DNA of 64,000 nucleotides from F22 sp963668535 (GTDB taxonomy: Bacteria > Bacteroidota > Bacteroidia > Bacteroidales > Bacteroidaceae), in NCBI GenBank assembly GCA_963668535.1, contig OY764867.1:2480001-2544000 (forward strand), written 5' to 3'. A model generated the notes under the pieces. That model did no database searches and had not been told where the DNA came from. It saw nothing but the letters and a program-made list of their open reading frames with translations. Position numbers and translations under genes: made by a program. Positions 26,584 to 35,357 of the stretch are shown here, in pieces (the stretch's first letter is position 1; each line of letters starts with the position of its first letter).

Positions 26584-27921
26584 TTAGATTATGCCTTGTG
26601 CAAGCATGGCATGAGCTACTTTCATAAAGCCAGCTATATTGGCTCCTTTCACGTAGTTGATATATCCATCAGCTTCTGTACCATAACGAATACATTGTTT
26701 GTGGATACCTTCCATTATACCATGCAATTTTTGGTCTACTTCCTCAGCACTCCATGTAAGGTGCATTGCATTTTGAGACATTTCAAGACCACTTGTTGCT
26801 ACACCACCAGCATTAACTGCTTTACCTGGTGCATACATGATCTTGTGCTCAATAAACAAGTCGATTGCTTCTGGAGTACATCCCATATTGGAGATCTCAC
26901 CTACACAAAGTACTTTGTTTTCGATAAGAGTACGGGCATCGTCTTCGTTCAATTCGTTCTGTGTAGCACAAGGTAATGCTACATCAACAGGAACTTCCCA
27001 AGGATGCTTCCCTTCTACAAAAGTAGCTTCTGGGTATCGTTTAGCATATGGAGCCACAATGTCATCACCAGTTGCGCGAAGTTCTAACATGTAGTCAATT
27101 TTTTCTCCACTGATACCTTCTGGATCGTATATATATCCATCTGGTCCAGATATTGTGACAACTTTAGCTCCTAATTCAACAGCTTTTAGTGCTGCTCCCC
27201 AAGCGACGTTACCAAATCCAGATAAAGCTACTGTCTTGCCTTTCAAACTTGTGCCGATATGACTTAGCATATGGTGTACAAAGTAAAGACCTCCAAAACC
27301 AGTTGCTTCTGGACGGATGAGACTACCACCAAATTCTAGACCTTTACCAGTTAAAGTGCCGGTACATTCTCTAGTCAATTTTTTATACATGCCATATAGG
27401 TAACCTACTTCACGACCACCTACACCGATGTCACCAGCAGGAACATCGGTATCAGGACCAAGTTGGCGCCATAATTCTAGCATGAATGCTTGACAGAAAC
27501 GCATGATTTCAGCATCACTTTTACCTCGTGGAGAGAAATCACTTCCTCCTTTGCCACCACCCATTGGGAGAGTTGTCAAGGCATTCTTGAAAGTTTGTTC
27601 GAAACCGAGGAATTTTAAGATACTTAGATTAACTGATGCGTGGAATCTTAATCCACCTTTGTATGGGCCAATCGCATTGTTAAATTGTACGCGATAACCA
27701 ATGTTTGTTTGTACTTCGCCTTTATCGTCAATCCACGTTACACGAAACGTGAAAATGCGATCAGGTTCGACTAGCCGCTCAATAATTTTAGCTTGTTCAA
27801 ACTCTGGGTGTTCATTATAAACATCCTTAATAGATAAAAGCACTTCCTTTACTGCTTGCAGATACTCTGATTCACCAGGGTGCTTTGCTTCTAGTGAAGC
27901 CATGATTCTTTCAATATTCAT
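26584..27921 (-). CDS. gdhA: NADP-type glutamate dehydrogenase
   Basis: A 445-residue enzyme interconverting 2-oxoglutarate plus ammonia and glutamate, the main ammonia-assimilation route of Bacteroidales. Motifs: GPYKGGLRFH, PMGGGKGGSDFSP with the active-site lysine, DVPAGDIGVGGREVGY, and the Rossmann segment ALSGFGNVAWGAA. The long 445-residue hexameric form and close match to the GdhA type favour NADP(H). It has its own promoter and terminator, so it is monocistronic. Confidence 0.96.
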   Translation of the reverse strand: MNIERIMASLEAKHPGESEYLQAVKEVLLSIKDVYNEHPEFEQAKIIERLVEPDRIFTFRVTWIDDKGEVQTNIGYRVQFNNAIGPYKGGLRFHASVNLSILKFLGFEQTFKNALTTLPMGGGKGGSDFSPRGKSDAEIMRFCQAFMLELWRQLGPDTDVPAGDIGVGGREVGYLYGMYKKLTRECTGTLTGKGLEFGGSLIRPEATGFGGLYFVHHMLSHIGTSLKGKTVALSGFGNVAWGAALKAVELGAKVVTISGPDGYIYDPEGISGEKIDYMLELRATGDDIVAPYAKRYPEATFVEGKHPWEVPVDVALPCATQNELNEDDARTLIENKVLCVGEISNMGCTPEAIDLFIEHKIMYAPGKAVNAGGVATSGLEMSQNAMHLTWSAEEVDQKLHGIMEGIHKQCIRYGTEADGYINYVKGANIAGFMKVAHAMLAQGII

Positions 27922-27975
27922 AGCTGCTCTTTTTAAGGTTTATGATTAATGATAAAATGTCAGTTATATACCCTG

Positions 27976-28005
27976 CAAAGGTAATGAGTCTTTTGAAACT
28001 ACCAA
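27976..28005 (-). promoter_or_regulatory. Promoter of gdhA
   Basis: On the minus strand TTG (28005-28003) and TACCTTTG (27983-27976) with 19 bp between them; the start codon is about 55 bp downstream. Confidence 0.6.
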
Positions 28006-28083
28006 TTTTTTACTTAAATAATTTTCAAAAAACTGATAAAATGATAGTTGAGTACATTTCCCTTTGTGTTTTCTTGGTTTTTG

Positions 28084-28115
28084 TTTGTTAAAGTCTTAAA
28101 TTATTGCTAATTTTG
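28084..28115 (+). promoter_or_regulatory. Promoter of the sensor kinase gene
   Basis: TTTG at 28084-28087 and TAATTTTG at 28108-28115 with 20 bp spacing; divergent from the gdhA promoter about 80 bp away. Confidence 0.6.
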
Positions 28116-28152
28116 TCCTGTTGGTATAAAAAAAATAAAACAAACGAGTGCT

Positions 28153-30189
28153 ATGATGAGAAGCAATAGATGTGGCAATACTACTTGGATCAGGTATGTG
28201 ATGCGTATTTTAGCGTCACATCGTTACATGTGTTTGTTTAATTTATGTATTGTTTTACAATTAAGTGCAATGTTCCAGATTGCTCTTTATGCTCAAAATA
28301 ATAGACATCCTTTTCTGGATTTGGGAGTGTCCAATATGAGTGTCCAACAGGAACAGTATACAGAAAAAGAGGATTCCCAAACGTATAAGCATTCTGCAAG
28401 AGTACTGTATATAAGTTCGTATCACCCAACTTTTACGGCCACTAAAGCACAGATTGGTGGCTTGATGTCGGTAGTCGATACTATGGGCGTAGAAATTAGT
28501 ATGGAGTTTATGGATACGAAGCGTTATCCGAATGATACTGTACAGGTGGCATTATTTCGCAAACATTTAGCCCACAAACTCAAAATCTGGCCAACAGTTG
28601 ATGCTGTTGTCGTGGGGGATGATAACGCTTTTCTTTTTGCGCTTAAAGAACAGAATGGGCTTTTTAAAGATCAGCCTATTGTGTTTGCTGGTGTTAATGA
28701 TAAACGTTTGGCCTTGAAGCAAAATGAAAATCCAAAGATGACAGGGGTTATAGAACAAACCTCTATGGATGAAACGATAAGGCAAATGATAGCGTTAAAG
28801 CCAGAAGCAAAGAAAATTTATGTGCTGACAGATTCGACCACTACTGCGCAGCTTGATTTTAATTTGTTGATGGAGACATCAGCTCAAAAATTTCCACATC
28901 ACGAATTTGTGGAAGTAAACATGTGTTTTTATTCTATGGCTGCTTATAGAGGTATGTTGAATCGTATTCCTGCATCAGAACTAATTCTTCTTATTTCTGG
29001 ATACAGAGATCGCTTTTTGCATCCTATCTCCTTGTCTAGTTTGTTGCGCATGATTCGTCAATATACACGTACTCCCGTTTTTCATTTGTGGGATCATGGT
29101 GTAGGTGATGGATTGGTAGGAGGGCGTGTTGTCTCACCTTATAGGCATGGACAATTGGCTGGGCAATTGCTTCGTGAAATTTTAAGTGGCACACCTGTGA
29201 GTGACATTCCAGTGATATATAAAGATGTCAATATTAACATGTATGATTGGAAAATAATACAACGATATAATATTGATGCACGTGTTTTACCCAAGGATAC
29301 GGTATTTGTTAATAAGCCAGTTGTTTTTTTTACTTATCATGCTCGAGCATTAGTTATAAGTGGCTTGATCATGTTGGTCTTACTCTTGGTGATTGTATAT
29401 TTGCAACAGCTTGTTCGTAATAAGAAAAATCAGGCAGAAAAGATGATGTTGCGTGCTCGCGCGGCTGAACAAGCTGATAAATTAAAGAGTGTGTTCTTGG
29501 CTAATATGAGTCATGAAATTCGTACTCCACTCAATGCCATTGTGGGATTCTCTTCTTTAATGGCAGATGGAGAATTGTCGGATAAAGAGCGTCAGGAATA
29601 TTTTGAATTGATTGTTAAGAATAATGATCAGCTCTTAAACTTGATCGGTGATATATTGGATTTAGCGAAATTACAATCTGGAACAATGAAGATGACTCCT
29701 GAAGTTTTTGAAATCAAAGCTTTTATTGAAAGATTATTTGTTTCGCTGAGTCATTTGTCTAAGTCATCTAAAGTTAAGGTGGTGCTTGATGTTGATGATC
29801 AACCGTCTTTTGATATTTATTTTGATTCAAAGCGTTTAATGCAGGTTATTAGTAATTTTATGACCAATGCTTTGAAATTTACTGAGAAAGGTGAGGTGCG
29901 TCTTTATTATCGGCTTGAAGATAGGGGAGCTGTCGTCTGTGTGCATGATACAGGAGTTGGTATCCCTTTGGATAAGCAAGATAAAGTGTTTCAACGTTTT
30001 GAAAAACTAGATCAACATACTCGTGGTACTGGACTTGGATTGTCGATTTCTTTGGACATTATGGAGCAAGGACATGGCCGCATCGGCTTTGAATCTACAC
30101 CAGGTAAGGGGTCTACTTTTTGGTGTTGGGTGCCAAGTGCTAGTCGTAAAAATGAGATTCTTAGGAAAGAAGCAAAGTTGAATGGTTAA
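28153..30189 (+). CDS. Orphan sensor histidine kinase with ABC-substrate-binding-like periplasmic domain
   Basis: A 678-residue inner-membrane kinase. After an N-terminal hydrophobic segment (about residues 28-48) comes a periplasmic domain (about 75-385) that looks like the ABC_sub_bind family: VLYISSYHPTF, then DAVVVGDDNAF, IVFAGVND and IYVLTDSTTT. A second helix spans about 395-418. The cytoplasmic part has HisKA with the phosphorylated His454 in NMSHEIRTPLN and a HATPase domain (N box NFMTNALKFT, G1 DTGVGIP, G2 GTGLGLS). There is no receiver domain and no response regulator nearby. The sensor fold suggests binding of a small nutrient; the ligand is unknown. Confidence 0.92.
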   Translation: MMRSNRCGNTTWIRYVMRILASHRYMCLFNLCIVLQLSAMFQIALYAQNNRHPFLDLGVSNMSVQQEQYTEKEDSQTYKHSARVLYISSYHPTFTATKAQIGGLMSVVDTMGVEISMEFMDTKRYPNDTVQVALFRKHLAHKLKIWPTVDAVVVGDDNAFLFALKEQNGLFKDQPIVFAGVNDKRLALKQNENPKMTGVIEQTSMDETIRQMIALKPEAKKIYVLTDSTTTAQLDFNLLMETSAQKFPHHEFVEVNMCFYSMAAYRGMLNRIPASELILLISGYRDRFLHPISLSSLLRMIRQYTRTPVFHLWDHGVGDGLVGGRVVSPYRHGQLAGQLLREILSGTPVSDIPVIYKDVNINMYDWKIIQRYNIDARVLPKDTVFVNKPVVFFTYHARALVISGLIMLVLLLVIVYLQQLVRNKKNQAEKMMLRARAAEQADKLKSVFLANMSHEIRTPLNAIVGFSSLMADGELSDKERQEYFELIVKNNDQLLNLIGDILDLAKLQSGTMKMTPEVFEIKAFIERLFVSLSHLSKSSKVKVVLDVDDQPSFDIYFDSKRLMQVISNFMTNALKFTEKGEVRLYYRLEDRGAVVCVHDTGVGIPLDKQDKVFQRFEKLDQHTRGTGLGLSISLDIMEQGHGRIGFESTPGKGSTFWCWVPSASRKNEILRKEAKLNG

Positions 30190-30282
30190 GTTTTAGATAT
30201 CTAACATATAAAGAATACTGCTTTATATGCACTCGAAAAAAGTGTGTCATGGTAGAGGGCGTACAAAATAAAAGATACTATT

Positions 30283-31008
30283 TTATACGTTGTTGTATGT
30301 TTCAGCAAACTCTTCCAATTTGTTGAAATCTTCTATAACCATTGTAGTCTTATCGTGATAAATCAATCCTGCGTCTTCTGCTAATTTTATTTTTTCTGCC
30401 ATTGTGACATGGCTGCTGTTAACACCGAGTCCTAAGCTTCGTAACGAAATTTGAATACGTTTTGTTCCTATCGTGTTTTCAAGTCTAGTGCGGATAAAAC
30501 ATACTGCACGTTGTAAGACGTCATTGGGCGGTATAGTCCACGCTTTATGTTGCATTATTTGTGCGCGCGCAGATACCATATTAATATGGTTAAGTCGGAT
30601 CAGTGGAAATTCAAACAAGACATCCAATGCTTCCTGTTTTGTAATTTGTAATGTTGTGACCTCTGTAACACTATGATGTGTGTACATGTGGTCTGTGTAT
30701 CGTCCAAAGAGACAAGAGGGCTCAATAAGATAGGGCCCTTGAAAAGTTTCAGATACACTGTATTTGAAAGGTTCTGTGATCTTTTGCGTGCTACGAATTT
30801 CACCTGATAAAATAAATATCAACTTTGTACAGGGCAAACCTTGTCTCATGATAGTTTGTCCAGCTTTATAGTGTACAAATTGTACACGTAGTTTTTCCAA
30901 TAAATTATTCAAGTCTTCTACACGCAATCCTTGAAATAAAGGTAAGCGAAGAAGCTTTTCGTACATCGAGTCTGGTTGGACTCGTACTATATTTGTATTC
31001 TTGCTCAT
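30283..31008 (-). CDS. Crp/Fnr-family transcriptional regulator
   Basis: A regulator with an N-terminal cyclic-nucleotide-binding-like beta-barrel (LFQGLRVEDLNNLLEKL, then YKAGQTIMRQG and FILSGEIRS) and a C-terminal helical region where a winged helix is expected (QISLRSLGLGVNSSHVTMAEKI, then AEDAGLIYHDKTTMVIED). No cysteine cluster of the FNR type is present, so oxygen sensing by an Fe-S cluster is unlikely; the ligand is unknown. Two starts compete: ATG at 31008, and ATG at 30966 (MYEKLLRLPLFQGL), which is typical for the family and better placed relative to a -7 element at 31014-31021. A GTG at 31014 also exists but lies within that element. Confidence 0.9.
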   Translation of the reverse strand: MSKNTNIVRVQPDSMYEKLLRLPLFQGLRVEDLNNLLEKLRVQFVHYKAGQTIMRQGLPCTKLIFILSGEIRSTQKITEPFKYSVSETFQGPYLIEPSCLFGRYTDHMYTHHSVTEVTTLQITKQEALDVLFEFPLIRLNHINMVSARAQIMQHKAWTIPPNDVLQRAVCFIRTRLENTIGTKRIQISLRSLGLGVNSSHVTMAEKIKLAEDAGLIYHDKTTMVIEDFNKLEEFAETYNNV

Positions 31009-31013
31009 AGGCA

Positions 31014-31048
31014 CAAAAGTAACAACAAATTTTTAATTAGCTACCAAA
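31014..31048 (-). promoter_or_regulatory. Possible promoter of the Crp/Fnr regulator gene
   Basis: On the minus strand TTTG (31048-31045) and TACTTTTG (31021-31014) with 23 bp spacing. Transcription would begin near 31007, at the first ATG, which favours the later start at 30966. Confidence 0.45.
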
Positions 31049-31098
31049 ATTAGGTAAATTTTTTTGTAGTAATTTTTCAAAACCTTGAATTTATGCAG

Positions 31099-31106
31099 TA
31101 TATTTG
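31099..31106 (+). promoter_or_regulatory. -7 element upstream of the MarC gene
   Basis: TATATTTG, 25 bp before the MarC start codon; the upstream box is poor (TTTC at 20 bp). Confidence 0.45.
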
Positions 31107-31130
31107 CGCTCGTAAACTAAAACCTGTTCT

Positions 31131-31760
31131 ATGATGAATGATTTTTTTAGCCAATTTTCCTTTAGCCACTTTGATGTGGAACAATTTGCAAGTGCTTTTA
31201 TTGTCTTGTTTGCTGTGATTGATATCATAGGATCAATACCTATTATAATTAATCTCAAGCAAAGTGGGCGTAGTGTTAATGCAACACAAGCCACGTTGTT
31301 ATCATTTGGTTTAATGCTGGTTTTCTTCTTTGCTGGTGATATTGTTTTGCGTTTATTCAATGTAGATATTCGCTCCTTTGCGGTGGCGGGGGCTATTGTC
31401 ATTTTCTTGATGGCTTTGGAGATGCTTTTAGACGTTGAAATATTTAAGAATCAAGGGCCAATTAAAGAAGCGACTTTGGTTCCTCTAGTATTTCCTCTTT
31501 TAGCAGGAGCGGGGTCATTCACGACATTATTATCTTTGAAAGCCGAGTATGCCACTGTCAATATCTTGATTGCGTTGATACTAAATATGATTTGGGTTTA
31601 TGTCGTTATTAGTTTGACAGATAAAGTACAACGAGTACTTGGGACTGGTGGTATCTACTTAATTAGAAAATTCTTTGGAATTATTTTGATCGCTATTTCG
31701 GTTCGCCTTATCACAGAAAACTTTACAGCTTTGCTTGAAAACATTTCATCTGTGAAATAA
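31131..31760 (+). CDS. MarC-family integral membrane protein
   Basis: A 209-residue protein with six predicted transmembrane helices (about residues 17-40, 50-70, 76-97, 118-135, 145-165, 180-200). FAVIDIIGSIPIIINL and LVFPLLAGAGSFTTLL match the two half-repeats of the MarC (UPF0056) family. The family is common but its function is unresolved; the early link to multiple antibiotic resistance was not confirmed. It is divergent from the Crp/Fnr gene with 116 bp between their starts and has its own terminator. Confidence 0.92.
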   Translation: MMNDFFSQFSFSHFDVEQFASAFIVLFAVIDIIGSIPIIINLKQSGRSVNATQATLLSFGLMLVFFFAGDIVLRLFNVDIRSFAVAGAIVIFLMALEMLLDVEIFKNQGPIKEATLVPLVFPLLAGAGSFTTLLSLKAEYATVNILIALILNMIWVYVVISLTDKVQRVLGTGGIYLIRKFFGIILIAISVRLITENFTALLENISSVK

Positions 31761-31778
31761 AGATCTTATAATTGTAAA

Positions 31779-31820
31779 AATAGGGTATACCTCTTATAAA
31801 GGTGTGCCCTATTTTTTTTA
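31779..31820 (+). terminator. Terminator after the MarC gene
   Basis: A 14-bp stem with two U-G wobbles (AATAGGG... left arm from 31779) and a seven-base loop, followed by a run of eight Ts. Confidence 0.88.
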
Positions 31821-32108
31821 TTCCAAGTTTTGTCTGTATAGTCCTTTGTCTTTTTGTGCTAACGACTTCTTCTGTGGCTTTAATTTTCTCTTATTCTGTC
31901 TTGTGGCTTGATTATAATGGCAAGAATTATTCATGGTATACATTGTATGCATTATTAAGTATATACTTTAGTCGTGTAAAATAAAAAAATAGAAATAAAA
32001 CCTTTATACTCTTTGCAATCGTGTGCGAGTTTTTTTATATATTTGGCGATACAAAGTTTTAGCTAACTTTTCAATATAAATCATATGAATTAATTAAATC
32101 CATAATCC
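31821..32108. other. Intergenic stretch before the glycogen operon
   Basis: Together with the terminator before it this leaves about 350 bp without a gene. Only the glycogen-operon promoter near 32012-32045 is recognisable. A 60-codon hydrophobic open frame beginning in the terminator is not supported. Confidence 0.6.
32012..32045 (+). promoter_or_regulatory. Promoter of the glycogen operon
   Basis: TTTG at 32012-32015 and TATATTTG at 32038-32045 with 22 bp spacing; the first start codon lies 64 bp downstream. Confidence 0.6.
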
Positions 32109-34067
32109 ATGACCTATTTACGTTTTGATAAGACGCTGACTAGCAATCTTCAAGAATCTCTTACGCATGAGATGCTTCGTGGTAATGCTATTGGTGCCTA
32201 TCATTGTACTACAATCGTAGATTGCAACACAAGAAAGTATCATGGCCTATTAGTGATGCCAGTTCCACAGATAGATGATGAAAATCATGTGTTATTGTCT
32301 TCGCTTGATGAGACTGTCGTACAACACGGAGCAGAATTCAATCTTGGCCTTCATCAATATCAAGGAGGACATTTTTCACCCAATGGGCACAAGTATATTC
32401 GTTCTATTGAATGTGAAAAGGTACCTATTACCACTTATCGAGTGGGAGGGGTTATCTTAACTAAAGAAAAAGTGTTTGTTCAAGAAGAAAATCGCATCTT
32501 AATTCGGTACACTTTGGTTGATGCCCATTCGGCCACAACGTTGCGTTTGCGTCCTTATTTAGCTTTTCGTAGTGTGCGAGAGTTTACTCATGAAAATGAC
32601 ATGGCATCTCAGGACTACAAGGAAGTTGAAAATGGAATAAGTTGCTGTTTATATCCAGGTTATCCTGATTTGTTTATGCAAACGAACAAAAAGAATGAAT
32701 TTCATTATCAGCCAGATTGGTACCGAGGTATTGAATACAGTAAGGAGCGCGAACGAGGGTATTACTTTGACGAAGATCTATTTGTTCCTGGATATTTCGA
32801 AGTCCCCATTAAAAAGGGAGAAACAGTTGTTTTTTCTGCTGGTGTAAGTGAGATTAATCCTCGCAATCTAAAAAATCTATTCCTCAAAGAAGTTGATATA
32901 CGTACGCCACGTACAAGTTTCTATAAATGTTTGAAAAATTCAGCCAAACAATTTTTTATTTCAGAAGGAGATAATATTTATTTGCTAGCTGGTTTCCCAT
33001 GGTTCAAATGTCGTGCTCGTGATATGATGATTGCTTTGCCAGGAATGTCCTTAGATTTAGATAATGAGCAGCGATTTCATGATACCATGAGAACGGCCAT
33101 GAAAGCATTTTATGCATTTATGGCTGGGGAGGAGATCCCAGTGAAAGTCTACGAGGTAGATCAGCCAGATGTTCTCTTGTGGGCTATTGCAGCTGTACAG
33201 CGTTATAAGAGTTGTACCAATTACGATAAAGCTTGTGAGTTGTATGGTGACTTTTGTGAGGATGTTATCAATTATATTCTATCTGGAAAGCACGAAAACT
33301 TGTTTGTTCATGATAATGGACTGTTGTGGACAAATGGAGAAGATAAGGCCGTGTCGTGGATGAACTCCACTACAAATGGTCGTCCCGTAGTGCCACGTAA
33401 TGGCTATCTTGTAGAAATCAACGCCTTATGGTACAATGCTTTGCGTTTCGTAGCTAAAATGCAACGTACTAGAGGGCTAGAAGGTGAGGCTGTGCAATTA
33501 GAGAATCGTGCACAGATTACAGCCACAACATTTATGACTACGTTTTTAAATGAGCATGGTTATCTATATGATTATGTTGATCATCAACAGACCGTCTGGA
33601 GCGTACGCCCAAATATGCTTTTTGCAGCAGCTCTTGATTATTCTCCACTGGATAAACGTCAACGTAAACGTGTACTTGATTTTGTGACTCGTGAGTTGTT
33701 AACACCTAAGGGTATTCGTAGTTTAAGCCCAAAGAGTGATGGGTATAATCCATATTATTCGGGACCTCAAAATGAACGTGATTTGGCTTATCATCAAGGG
33801 ACAGCTTGGCCTTGGTTGACAGCCTATTATATGGAAGCTTATTTAAAAGTGCATGGTTTGTCCGGCGTTAGCTTTGTAGAGCGTCAATTGGTAGGCCTTG
33901 AAGCTGAAATGGCCAACCATTGTATTGGATCTATCCCTGAGCTATTTGATGGAAATCCACCGTTCAAAGGACGTGGTGCTGTTAGCTTTGCCATGAATGT
34001 TGGTGGAGTGTTACACGTCTTAAAACTACTAACTGTATATAATACTGAGGAGGACACTGAAGAATGA
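32109..34067 (+). CDS. Glycogen debranching enzyme (amylo-alpha-1,6-glucosidase type)
   Basis: A 652-residue cytoplasmic protein. The N-terminal domain (about 1-225) has the signature of bacterial debranching enzymes (AYHCTTIVDCNTRKYHGLLV, LLSSLDETV); the C-terminal (alpha/alpha)6 catalytic domain of the GDE_C family runs from about 290, with AGFPWFKCRARDMMIALPG, WMNSTTNGRPVVPRNGYLVE and YHQGTAWPWLTAYY. It would hydrolyse alpha-1,6 branch stubs in glycogen. The stop overlaps the next start (ATGA), which couples its translation to the glycosyltransferase. Confidence 0.93.
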   Translation: MTYLRFDKTLTSNLQESLTHEMLRGNAIGAYHCTTIVDCNTRKYHGLLVMPVPQIDDENHVLLSSLDETVVQHGAEFNLGLHQYQGGHFSPNGHKYIRSIECEKVPITTYRVGGVILTKEKVFVQEENRILIRYTLVDAHSATTLRLRPYLAFRSVREFTHENDMASQDYKEVENGISCCLYPGYPDLFMQTNKKNEFHYQPDWYRGIEYSKERERGYYFDEDLFVPGYFEVPIKKGETVVFSAGVSEINPRNLKNLFLKEVDIRTPRTSFYKCLKNSAKQFFISEGDNIYLLAGFPWFKCRARDMMIALPGMSLDLDNEQRFHDTMRTAMKAFYAFMAGEEIPVKVYEVDQPDVLLWAIAAVQRYKSCTNYDKACELYGDFCEDVINYILSGKHENLFVHDNGLLWTNGEDKAVSWMNSTTNGRPVVPRNGYLVEINALWYNALRFVAKMQRTRGLEGEAVQLENRAQITATTFMTTFLNEHGYLYDYVDHQQTVWSVRPNMLFAAALDYSPLDKRQRKRVLDFVTRELLTPKGIRSLSPKSDGYNPYYSGPQNERDLAYHQGTAWPWLTAYYMEAYLKVHGLSGVSFVERQLVGLEAEMANHCIGSIPELFDGNPPFKGRGAVSFAMNVGGVLHVLKLLTVYNTEEDTEE

Positions 34068-35329
34068 AAGTATTGATGTTTGGGTGGGAATTTCCACCAC
34101 ATATATTGGGGGGACTAGGTACGGCCAGTTACGGACTAACTCGTGGTATGTCTAAGCAAGAGGATATGGAAATTACATTTTGTATCCCCAAACCATGGGG
34201 AGACGAAGACCAAAGTTTTTTACGTATTATTGGTATGAATAATATACCCGTAGCTTGGCGTGATGTGTCGTGGGACACTTTGCAAGCGCGTTTCGGTAGC
34301 TATATGGATCCTCAATTATATTACGATTTACGTAATCATATATATGCTGATTTTAATTATTTGCACACCAATGATTTGGGGTGCATAGAGTTCAGTGGAC
34401 GTTATCCAGATAATCTTCATGAAGAAATTAATAACTATAGTATTGTTGCGGGGGTTGTTGCTCGTCAGCAAGACTTTGAGATTATCCATTCGCATGATTG
34501 GCTAACTTACCCTGCGGGTATACATGCTAAGCAAGTAAGTGGTAAACCACTGGTGATTCATGTGCATGCCACTGATTTTGATAGGTCTAGAGGAAATGTC
34601 AACCCTACGGTTTACAGCATAGAAAAGAATGGGATGGATCATGCAGATCACATTATGTGTGTGAGTGAGATGACTCGTCAGACTGTTATTCATAAGTATC
34701 ATCAAGATCCTAATAAAGTGAGTACAGTGCATAACGCCGTAGAACCTTTGCCTCAATCTATATTAGAGTTGCCTGAATATCATAATCCCGATGAGAAGGT
34801 TGTCACTTTTCTTGGACGTATTACGATGCAGAAAGGACCTGAATATTTTGTGGAAGCCGCTAATATGGTTTTGCAACGCACTCGCAATATACGTTTTGTA
34901 ATGGCTGGAAGTGGTGATATGATGGATGAAATGATTCGTTTGGCAGCCGCACGTGGTATTGCAGATCGTTTTCACTTTCCTGGATTCATGAAGGGTGAGG
35001 ACGTGTACAAAGTGTTTAAGCGAAGCGATGTGTATGTGATGCCTTCTGTGTCTGAACCTTTTGGTATATCTCCTTTAGAAGCGATGCAGTGTTTTGTGCC
35101 AAGTATTGTATCCAAACAATCAGGCTGTGCTGAAATCTTAGACAAATGTATAAAAGTCGATTACTGGGATATTCACGCATTAGCTGATGCTATATACAGT
35201 GTCTGTATGTATCCAGCATTGTACACTTATCTACGAGAAGAAGGAAAAAAAGAAGTTGATAGTATCACTTGGGAGGCTGTAGGCCATAAAGTAAGGGATA
35301 TCTACGACCATGTCATCTACAATTATTAA
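34064..35329 (+). CDS. Glycosyltransferase, probably glycogen synthase
   Basis: A 421-residue GT-B fold enzyme. It starts MKVLMFGWEFPPHILGGLG, where the glycine-rich loop resembles the K-x-G-G-L nucleotide-sugar loop of glycogen synthases; the C-terminal half has VTFLGRITMQKGPEYF and the E-x7-E motif (EPFGISPLE). It is shorter than classical GlgA (about 480 residues) and may be grouped with GT4 or GT5 by automatic tools. The tight coupling to a debranching enzyme and a GH57 amylase makes glycogen synthesis the most likely role; this three-gene order is common in Bacteroidales. Confidence 0.88.
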   Translation: MKVLMFGWEFPPHILGGLGTASYGLTRGMSKQEDMEITFCIPKPWGDEDQSFLRIIGMNNIPVAWRDVSWDTLQARFGSYMDPQLYYDLRNHIYADFNYLHTNDLGCIEFSGRYPDNLHEEINNYSIVAGVVARQQDFEIIHSHDWLTYPAGIHAKQVSGKPLVIHVHATDFDRSRGNVNPTVYSIEKNGMDHADHIMCVSEMTRQTVIHKYHQDPNKVSTVHNAVEPLPQSILELPEYHNPDEKVVTFLGRITMQKGPEYFVEAANMVLQRTRNIRFVMAGSGDMMDEMIRLAAARGIADRFHFPGFMKGEDVYKVFKRSDVYVMPSVSEPFGISPLEAMQCFVPSIVSKQSGCAEILDKCIKVDYWDIHALADAIYSVCMYPALYTYLREEGKKEVDSITWEAVGHKVRDIYDHVIYNY

Positions 35330-35357
35330 TATAAACTCTCTATACTCAGAATAAATC

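Noticed and set aside
26596..26976. A 126-codon plus-strand frame opposite gdhA
   Set aside because: It mirrors the conserved gdhA coding sequence; no family similarity and no start signals.
31802..31984. A 60-codon hydrophobic frame after the MarC gene
   Set aside because: Its start overlaps the T-run side of the MarC terminator and there is no promoter for it; its hydrophobicity comes from T-rich DNA.
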